From: Helicobacteraceae bacterium | GTDB taxonomy: Bacteria; Campylobacterota; Campylobacteria; Campylobacterales; Sulfurimonadaceae | Assembly: GCA_027083665.1 (NCBI GenBank) | Contig: JALWNV010000072.1 | Span: 1-6,979 of the forward strand | Length of the DNA: 6,979 nt | Reading direction: 5' to 3' | Part shown: positions 6,626-6,979 of the stretch, one piece after another | How positions within the stretch are numbered: position 1 is the first letter of the stretch | How the letters are laid out: each line of letters opens with the position of its first letter | Made by a program: the position numbers and the translations under genes | The notes under the pieces: model-generated | Seen by the model: the letters and a program-made list of their open reading frames with translations, nothing else | What the model was told of the DNA's origin: nothing | Databases searched by the model: none

Positions 6626-6702
6626 TGGCACGTCCGGAGGGATTCGAACCCCCGACCGTCGGTACCGGAAACCGATGCTCTATCCAGCTGAGCTACGGAC
6701 GC
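6626..6702 (-). tRNA. tRNA-Arg, anticodon CCG
   Basis: The minus strand folds into a complete 77-nt class I tRNA with encoded CCA. The acceptor is GCGTCCG with CGGACGT, the D arm has GCTC...GAGC with GG at 18-19, the anticodon stem is TCGGT/ACCGA around loop TTCCGGT, and the T arm has the TTCGAAT loop. The anticodon CCG (plus-strand 6666-6668) reads CGG arginine codons. Arg identity elements A20, C35 and G36 are present, and the discriminator is G73. The first pair is G1-U72, a wobble where most elongator tRNAs have a Watson-Crick pair. It is convergent with the membrane protein gene. Confidence 0.97.
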
Positions 6703-6714
6703 ATGCAGGGCGAA

Positions 6715-6723
6715 ATTATACCA
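6715..6723 (-). promoter_or_regulatory. Extended -10 promoter of tRNA-Arg
   Basis: The minus strand reads TGG then a perfect TATAAT (TATAAT at 6720-6715), an extended -10 ending 12 bp before the mature tRNA 5' end. No good -35 exists at 17 bp, but T-rich sequence lies upstream, as is usual in Campylobacterota. It shares the 56-bp gap with the start region of the divergent phosphoribosyltransferase gene. Confidence 0.7.
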
Positions 6724-6758
6724 GACGAATTTCAAAATTTCCTAAACAGGATTGAAAA

Positions 6759-6979
6759 ATGACCTATTATCCGTATACAAAATTTGTCGAGGACGTCAAA
6801 GCGCTGGTGAAATTGAGCGAAGATTACCGTCCCGATACCCTCGTCGCCGTCGCACGCGGCGGCTGGACACTCGGACATGCCTATGCCGCCGCGACGGAAA
6901 ACCGCCGTCTGATGAGTATCAACTCCATCCTTTATGAGGGGGAAAAACGCAGCGAGACGATCGAGATCTTCAACGTTCC
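6759..6979 (+). CDS. Phosphoribosyltransferase, N-terminal part (cut by window edge)
   Basis: The first 73 residues of a type I phosphoribosyltransferase are visible. Such enzymes move phosphoribose from PRPP to a nucleobase, in purine salvage if this is the xanthine/guanine type. The evidence is TLVAVARGGWTLGHAYA at about 27-43, the family's first strand, its RGG loop and the following helix, and a resemblance to the Gpt-like PRTases of Helicobacter and Campylobacter as I remember them. The PRPP-binding acidic motif would lie beyond the right edge, so substrate and completeness cannot be judged. The ATG at 6759 has AGGA at 6748-6751, seven bases upstream. No convincing promoter is visible in the 56 bp between it and the divergent tRNA; a poor TATACC at 6717-6722 overlaps the tRNA promoter on the other strand. 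Confidence 0.8.
   Translation, partial: MTYYPYTKFVEDVKALVKLSEDYRPDTLVAVARGGWTLGHAYAAATENRRLMSINSILYEGEKRSETIEIFNV

Noticed and set aside
6626..6702. The tRNA gene as an integration site for a mobile element.
   Set aside because: No integrase gene or repeated tRNA 3' end is visible in the window, and the flanking genes are ordinary core genes with similar codon use.
6567..6937. Small open frames crossing the tRNA gene and the start of the phosphoribosyltransferase gene.
   Set aside because: They run through a well-formed tRNA or are out of frame with the phosphoribosyltransferase; typical shadow frames.

Overview
The window looks like chromosomal core sequence from a member of the Campylobacterota (Epsilonproteobacteria), probably one of the GC-richer, respiratory, chemolithotrophic or vent-type lineages rather than Campylobacter or Helicobacter, which are AT-rich. 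This rests on the Rho protein, which closely resembles the H. pylori type as I remember it; on the rho-murI pair, also adjacent in H. pylori; and on heptose genes, a CcoI-type copper ATPase, CcoS and Rho lying close together, as I recall for the Cj1149-Cj1156 region of C. jejuni. The genus is inference; no rRNA is present.

Layout. From 1 to 1725 the minus strand carries rho followed 1 bp later by murI (glutamate racemase), which runs off the left edge. A divergent control region at 1726-1903 holds a strong sigma-70-like promoter for rho and a weaker one for the plus-strand genes. From 1904 to 6619 six plus-strand genes are packed tightly: gmhA, gmhB, a single-domain asparaginase-like gene, a CcoI/FixI-type copper P-type ATPase gene, ccoS, and a small unrecognised membrane protein. 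Junctions are 7 bp, a 4-bp ATGA overlap, an 8-bp overlap (if TTG is the start of the ATPase), 45 bp, and 14 bp, so this looks like one operon. A minus-strand tRNA-Arg(CCG) gene at 6626-6702 has an extended -10 promoter at 6715-6723. A plus-strand phosphoribosyltransferase gene starts at 6759 and runs off the right edge.

How the genes fit together. GmhA and GmhB are two non-consecutive steps of ADP-heptose synthesis for the LPS/LOS core; HldE and HldD are not in the window. The ATPase and CcoS serve copper supply and assembly of the cbb3-type cytochrome c oxidase, pointing to microaerobic respiration. Rho is transcription termination and MurI makes D-glutamate for peptidoglycan.

No gene-free stretch exceeds 300 bases; the longest is the 178-bp rho/gmhA divergent region. 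I see no mobile element, CRISPR array, phage gene or defence system. The window is mainly ordinary core genome. The points worth a second look are the lone asparaginase domain, the unknown membrane protein after ccoS, the G-poor rho leader, and the hairpin at the gmhA-gmhB junction.
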